Source: Candidatus Sungbacteria bacterium RIFCSPLOWO2_01_FULL_47_10 (lineage in GTDB: Bacteria > Patescibacteriota > Minisyncoccia > Sungbacterales > GWA2-42-14). Taken from it: a stretch of 7,263 nucleotides of DNA. This document shows positions 3,796 to 7,263 of this stretch, piece after piece. The stretch lies in contig MHQO01000013.1 in assembly GCA_001820675.1 (NCBI GenBank), forward strand, positions 1-7,263. The letters are read 5' to 3'. Position 1 is the stretch's first letter. Each line of letters starts with the position of its first letter. Position numbers and translations under genes: made by a program. The notes below the pieces were generated by a model, which had not been told where the DNA came from, ran no database searches, and saw nothing but the letters and a program-made list of their open reading frames with translations.

Positions 3796-6394
3796 CCGCT
3801 CGCTCCGCCGAAGGAACAGACGGGCCAGAAGATTTCAACCGCAACGAATTCAGAACTACACTGATGCTTGAGAACGCCATCGCCGCTGCCGCAAAAACCG
3901 GATTAAGCAGGATGCCAAAGAACGGATACAAGACCCCCGCCGCAACCGGAACAAAAGCGGAGTTATAAAAGAACGCCCAGAAAAGATTCTGTTTTATTAT
4001 TCTCATCGTCCGTTTTGAAAGTTTGATTGTCTCAGAAATAAGCATTAAATCTCCTCTCATTAACGTAATGTTTGCCGACTCCATCGCAATGTCCGTTCCT
4101 TCGCCCATGGCAATACCCACATTGGCCTGCGTGAGCGCCGGCGCGTCATTGATGCCGTCTCCGACCATAGCAACAATTTTCCCCTGCTCCTGAAGTTCGC
4201 GCACTTTCTCCGATTTCTTATCGGGCAAGACCTCGCTCATTACATTTTCTATGCCCGCCTGACTCGCGATAGCGCGGGCAGTACGGTCATTATCTCCGGT
4301 AAGCATCCAGACATCTATGTGGTTTTCTTTCAGGGTTTTTATCGCTTTCATTGACTCCTTTTTCAACACATCGGCAACCGCCAGGGCGCCCTTGATTTTT
4401 TTATCGACAGCAAGAATCATCACTGTTTTGCCTTCGCTTTCGAGTTTTTTGATTCTGTCCTCATACTGAGAAACATCAAGGCCCAAATCCCTCATAAGAG
4501 CCCTGTTTCCCAAATAGGCCTCGATTCTTTGAGTTTGAACATAAAGAAGGCCGCGCAGTCCCTTTCCGGAAATTGCTTTAAAATCTTCCAGTTTATACAG
4601 CTCAATTTTTTCTTTTTTCGCCTCATCCATTATTGCCGTATCAAGCGGATGTGAAGATTTTTGATCAAGACTCGCGGCATACTGCAGGATTGCCTGCGCT
4701 AAAGGATGCTCCGATCTTTGCTCAAGCGACGCGGCAAGGGCAAGCACATGCGCTTGGTCTTCATTATTAAAAGCGGCTATATCGGTTAACTGCGGTTTCC
4801 CCCGGGTAAGCGTGCCGGTTTTATCTAAAATTATCGTATCTATCTTGTTTGCAATTTCAAGCGAGGCGGCGTCTTTGATCAAGATTCCTTTTCCTGCGGC
4901 ACTGCCGGAAGAAACCATAATCGCCATGGGGGTTGCCAGACCCAAGGCGCAGGGGCAGGCGATGATGAGAACCGCCACAAAATTTATCAAAGCAAAACTG
5001 AAGGCGGGAGCGGGGCCGAAGAAAAACCAAACACTGAAGGTGAAAATTGCGATTACTATTACAACAGGAACGAAATACGAAGAAACCAGATCGGCAAGGC
5101 GCTGAATGGGAGCTTTTGACCCCTGTGCTTCTTCAACCATCTTAATGATCTGGGAAAGAACAGTGTCTTTGCCGACTTTGGTTGCCTGAAAGGTAAAAGT
5201 ACCGAATTTATTAATGGTACTGCCGATAACCGCCTTGCCTGCAGTTTTATGAACCGGCATCGATTCTCCCGTTACCATTGATTCGTCAATTTCCGATTCG
5301 CCCTCGATAATTTTTCCGTCAACAGGGATTTTTTCGCCCGGACGGACAACTATGAAATCTCCGGCGTGTACATCGCTAATCGGTATTTCAATTTCCCGCC
5401 GCTGACGAGGTTCGCCTTCGGCGGCTTTTTCTTCCCTCAAAACGTTTGCGGTCTTTGGCTCCAGCCCAATAAGTTTTTTTATCGCTTCGGACGCCCTGCC
5501 CTTCATTAAAATCTCAAAATATTTTCCCAAAAGAATTAAAACAATAATAATGGCGGACGTGTCAAAATAAATTTGAGGTGTTACCCCGCCTTTTGAAAAA
5601 AACTCTGGGAAAACGACAACCCCCGCACTATAAAAATACGCGGAGAGCGTTCCGATGGCGATTAACGTATTCATGTCTGCCGTGCGATATTTTACCAGCA
5701 GTTTCAGTCCGCTGTAGAACTGCCAGCCAACCCAGAATTGCACGGGCGTTGTGAGTATCAAAAGCGCCCACGTATTGCTTAAAACGTGGGGCACAAAAGA
5801 GAACCATTGCGGAAAACTGCCCAAAAATATGAAGAACGAAAAAATGCCGCCAATAACGAGTTTGCGCTTCATTGTTTTTACCTGTTTCTCCCGCTCAATT
5901 TTCTCTTTATCCAGAATTTCTTCGGCTTCTCCTTCTTCTTCAATCGGTTTGTAGCCTGCATCGGCGATAACTTCGAAAATGTCCTTGACGGTAAGTTGTT
6001 TTGGAATAAAAACTACTTTTGCACGCTGATTTGAAAAATCTATATCAATATTTTTAATGCCCTGCAGTTTTTTAACGGCGTTCTCGACAATCATTGCGCA
6101 ATGCGGAGAGTCCATCCCCAATACTTTTATTGATATTGTTTCGGCGTCTGTGTCGCCTCCCGCCGTTTCTTTTTCGGCTGTAGTGCCGATGATGAGCTTG
6201 TACCCTACCGAATCAACCGCTTGAGCAAGTTTTGGCTCGGAAACAACCTGTTCATCAAATTCAACAAGTACGGATTCCGAAGCAAAGTTAACCGAAGCCG
6301 AATGCACCCCGGCTTTTTTTTGAAGCATGCGCTCAATCGTTCCTGCGCAGCTTGCGCAGTGCATGCCGCCGATTTTGTACGTTTTTTTCTTCAT
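3785..6394 (-). CDS. copA: Copper(I)-exporting P1B-type ATPase
   Basis: An inner-membrane ATP-driven pump exporting Cu(I) from the cytoplasm; 869 residues from the ATG at 6394 (an in-frame GTG at 6400 would add Met-Pro). In order: a first heavy-metal domain with GMHCASC (Cys13, Cys16); a second one (about 87-152) whose site is GMDSPHC, so the first Cys is replaced by Ser; a membrane domain; actuator TGES (375-378); CPC ion site in TM6 (480-482); phosphorylation DKTGT (Asp524); N-domain SEHP (His563); TGDN (699-702); GDGIND hinge (745-750). TM7 has Asn803, Tyr810-Asn811 and Pro816; TM8 has Met839, Ser842-Ser843 and Asn849. These are the Cu(I)-specific P1B-1 signatures. Unusual: the stretch around SEHP is tandemly duplicated (residues 554-572 and 573-591). 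It starts 18 bases after the csoR stop with only a weak GAGA as ribosome site, so it is probably co-transcribed with csoR and controlled by the operator at 6688-6712. Confidence 0.97.
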   Translation of the reverse strand: MKKKTYKIGGMHCASCAGTIERMLQKKAGVHSASVNFASESVLVEFDEQVVSEPKLAQAVDSVGYKLIIGTTAEKETAGGDTDAETISIKVLGMDSPHCAMIVENAVKKLQGIKNIDIDFSNQRAKVVFIPKQLTVKDIFEVIADAGYKPIEEEGEAEEILDKEKIEREKQVKTMKRKLVIGGIFSFFIFLGSFPQWFSFVPHVLSNTWALLILTTPVQFWVGWQFYSGLKLLVKYRTADMNTLIAIGTLSAYFYSAGVVVFPEFFSKGGVTPQIYFDTSAIIIVLILLGKYFEILMKGRASEAIKKLIGLEPKTANVLREEKAAEGEPRQRREIEIPISDVHAGDFIVVRPGEKIPVDGKIIEGESEIDESMVTGESMPVHKTAGKAVIGSTINKFGTFTFQATKVGKDTVLSQIIKMVEEAQGSKAPIQRLADLVSSYFVPVVIVIAIFTFSVWFFFGPAPAFSFALINFVAVLIIACPCALGLATPMAIMVSSGSAAGKGILIKDAASLEIANKIDTIILDKTGTLTRGKPQLTDIAAFNNEDQAHVLALAASLEQRSEHPLAQAILQYAASLDQKSSHPLDTAIMDEAKKEKIELYKLEDFKAISGKGLRGLLYVQTQRIEAYLGNRALMRDLGLDVSQYEDRIKKLESEGKTVMILAVDKKIKGALAVADVLKKESMKAIKTLKENHIDVWMLTGDNDRTARAIASQAGIENVMSEVLPDKKSEKVRELQEQGKIVAMVGDGINDAPALTQANVGIAMGEGTDIAMESANITLMRGDLMLISETIKLSKRTMRIIKQNLFWAFFYNSAFVPVAAGVLYPFFGILLNPVFAAAAMAFSSISVVLNSLRLKSSGPSVPSAERAVDM
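4622..4735 (-). repeat. In-frame 57-bp tandem duplication within copA (HP motif)
   Basis: The unit AASLEQRSEHPLAQAI plus LQY (bases 4679-4735) is followed directly by AASLDQKSSHPLDTAI plus MDE (4622-4678). The two 19-residue units share 11 identities and several conservative changes, and each keeps the His-Pro pair used for ATP binding in the nucleotide-binding domain. Confidence 0.75.
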
Positions 6395-6412
6395 TGGCAC
6401 ATTGTTATTATC

Positions 6413-6682
6413 TCATTTATTCTTCGAAATTTTATACACCGTCATAATTTCCCGAATGGCCATTCTTTTTTTTCCTGACCTCATTTGCTCGGCACCGTGG
6501 ACGGATAAATGATTCTCCAAAAGCAAATCCTCCACCCCGGAAAGCGCCTGCTTAACGGCAAGTGACTGCTCGATAATATCGATGCAGTATTTCTCCTGAG
6601 TAACCATTCTCTGCAATCCTCGAATCTGGCCCTCCAGAATTTTAAGCCGTAGCATCACGCGTTTTTTAATCTTCTTTTCCAC
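6413..6682 (-). CDS. csoR: CsoR/RcnR-family metal-sensing transcriptional repressor
   Basis: An 89-residue all-helical repressor (DUF156 family) that binds its operator when metal-free and is released on metal binding, de-repressing copA. The family core RLKILEGQIRGLQRMV lies at residues 12-27 and KYCIDI at 31-36. Ligand positions align with Mycobacterium CsoR (Cys36, His61, Cys65) as Cys33, His58 and His62: the third ligand is His in ENHLSVH, giving a Cys-His-His set. The start codon is GTG at 6682; the next in-frame ATG (codon 10) would cut into helix 1. The predicted transcription start falls on the first base of the GTG, so the mRNA appears leaderless; no Shine-Dalgarno is present. copA follows 18 bases after the stop. 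The gene is expected to be autoregulated through the operator overlapping its promoter. The effector is presumed to be Cu(I), because copA is the partner. Confidence 0.95.
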   Translation of the reverse strand: MEKKIKKRVMLRLKILEGQIRGLQRMVTQEKYCIDIIEQSLAVKQALSGVEDLLLENHLSVHGAEQMRSGKKRMAIREIMTVYKISKNK

Positions 6683-6687
6683 ATGTT

Positions 6688-6712
6688 CATTATACCCCCC
6701 AGGGGTATAATG
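6688..6712 (-). promoter_or_regulatory. CsoR operator: perfect inverted repeat
   Basis: The arms CATTATACCCC (6688-6698) and GGGGTATAATG (6702-6712) are perfect 11-bp inverted repeats around a 3-base centre. The AT-rich ends and G/C tract of the form TATACCCC...GGGGTATA are the known type of CsoR operator. It spans the promoter spacer and the -10, so bound repressor would block RNA polymerase directly. Confidence 0.9.
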
Positions 6713-6716
6713 TCAA
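6689..6716 (-). promoter_or_regulatory. Consensus promoter of csoR-copA
   Basis: On the minus strand a perfect TTGACA (6711-6716) and a perfect TATAAT (6689-6694) are separated by 16 bases. The TGA within the -35 hexamer (6713-6715) is also the stop codon of the preceding gene. Predicted start is base 6682, the G of the csoR GTG. Confidence 0.88.
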
Positions 6717-7189
6717 AGTTGAATTATCCACTCAAACTTCCGTTCATCTACGCCGCCCACCTGACGAATAGTAAGAATAATTGAATGCGGTGACGGTGTA
6801 ATCTCGCCAAAGCGAATCACCCCTCTGCGGTGGTGTCCTCCCGGAGGATCCCCTTCCCATGCAACTGGCCGATATTCATTCCCCATTTCATCCGCCAGCA
6901 CGGAAACCTCCCCGAGGTCTTCGCCAAGATTCCCCGAGTGGGTGGTAAGTGTTATTTCGAAACTCCAGTCCGACTGATCTTTTGGCGTGACCGCGACAAC
7001 AACGCCTCCCTCATCGTTTGTTTGCGGAATCAATACCGGCATTGTTTTTATTGCTTCGGATTTTTGCGGCACATTGTCGTTTCCGCGGTTTGAAAAAAGA
7101 TTAGCAAAAATAAAGACCGTAACGATACCTGCAACACCAATACCGATACTGTATATCTTTTTCACTCCGTTCGAAGTTTGATTTTCCAT
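6713..7189 (-). CDS. Membrane-anchored extracytoplasmic protein with THS and GGHH motifs, function unknown
   Basis: A 158-residue protein. A short cytoplasmic N terminus is followed by one hydrophobic helix (about 12-32), a polar linker (33-60) and a beta-rich outer domain (about 61-158) ending in FEWIIQL. Visible conserved-looking segments are WSFEITLTTHS (75-85), the DLGEVSVLAD strand, and PPGGHHRRGVIRF (115-127). His84, His119 and His120 are candidate metal ligands. The start is secure: GGAG at 7195-7198 is 5 bases from the ATG. Its stop codon is part of the csoR -35 hexamer, so it is tightly packed against the csoR-copA operon, on the same strand. I do not recognise a named family; the fold looks like a small Ig/cupredoxin-like beta sandwich, but that is a guess from strand pattern. 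A role in copper handling outside the membrane is inferred from position and histidines. Confidence 0.85.
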   Translation of the reverse strand: MENQTSNGVKKIYSIGIGVAGIVTVFIFANLFSNRGNDNVPQKSEAIKTMPVLIPQTNDEGGVVVAVTPKDQSDWSFEITLTTHSGNLGEDLGEVSVLADEMGNEYRPVAWEGDPPGGHHRRGVIRFGEITPSPHSIILTIRQVGGVDERKFEWIIQL

Positions 7190-7263
7190 AATAACTCCAT
7201 GCTATGCCCCCCATTAGCGAATCGGAGAATTCCCGGCGGAGTTCACGAGCGATGAATGTGTAA
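7190..7263 (-). promoter_or_regulatory. Upstream region with a possible degenerate CsoR half-site
   Basis: GGAG at 7195-7198 is the ribosome site of the downstream gene. TATGCCCCCCA at 7203-7213 matches 10 of 11 bases of TATACCCCCCA in the csoR operator, but the partner arm is missing. No good promoter is seen; it may lie beyond the right edge. One minus-strand frame entering from the edge stops at 7214 (last residues about NSAGNSPIR), which could be the end of an upstream gene, but 15 codons are too few to claim it. Confidence 0.35.

Noticed and set aside
7214..7263. C-terminal end of another minus-strand gene entering from the right edge
   Set aside because: Only about 15 codons are visible, and another frame is open as well; there is not enough to support a call.

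Overview
The window looks like part of a bacterial chromosome, most plausibly from a Candidate Phyla Radiation (Patescibacteria/Parcubacteria-like) organism. The evidence is indirect. The 5' end of a 23S rRNA gene has protein genes, not a 16S gene, in front of it. Intergenic spaces are compact, several genes appear leaderless, and the small-protein and copper genes have a divergent style. Placement is inference; the first ~100 bases (23S) would settle it by phylogeny. TGA serves as a normal stop (csoR, copA), so there is no sign of Gracilibacteria-type recoding.

Everything real lies on the minus strand, so transcription runs from high to low coordinates. In that order: (1) 7189-6713, a membrane-anchored extracytoplasmic protein with a His-rich GGHH motif; (2) 6682-6413, a CsoR-family metal-sensing repressor behind a textbook promoter (TTGACA-16-TATAAT) that overlaps a perfect CsoR-type inverted repeat; (3) 6394-3785, a Cu(I)-exporting P1B ATPase (CopA); (4) 3728-3288, a small probable lipoprotein with its own promoter inside the copA 3' end; (5) 3176-2931, a one-TM SHOCT-domain protein; (6) 2547-1234, a secreted subtilisin-like protease with an I9 propeptide and an inserted EF-hand-like loop; (7) 1143-592, a complete 3-methyladenine DNA glycosylase (AAG/MPG family); (8) 527-411, a candidate 38-aa ORF behind a strong promoter; (9) 103-1, the 5' end of 23S rRNA after a long hairpin-rich leader.

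Genes 1-5 look like a copper-homeostasis island: a repressor with its operator, the exporter, and three small envelope proteins (TM-anchored, lipoprotein, TM+SHOCT) of the kind found beside copper or silver efflux genes. The protease and glycosylase are separate units bounded by hairpins. The points most worth a second look are the small ORF and structured leader before the unlinked 23S gene, a recurring pattern of predicted transcription starts at or within a few bases of start codons, a tandem duplication of the ATP-binding HP motif in CopA, and the Cys-His-His ligand set of CsoR.
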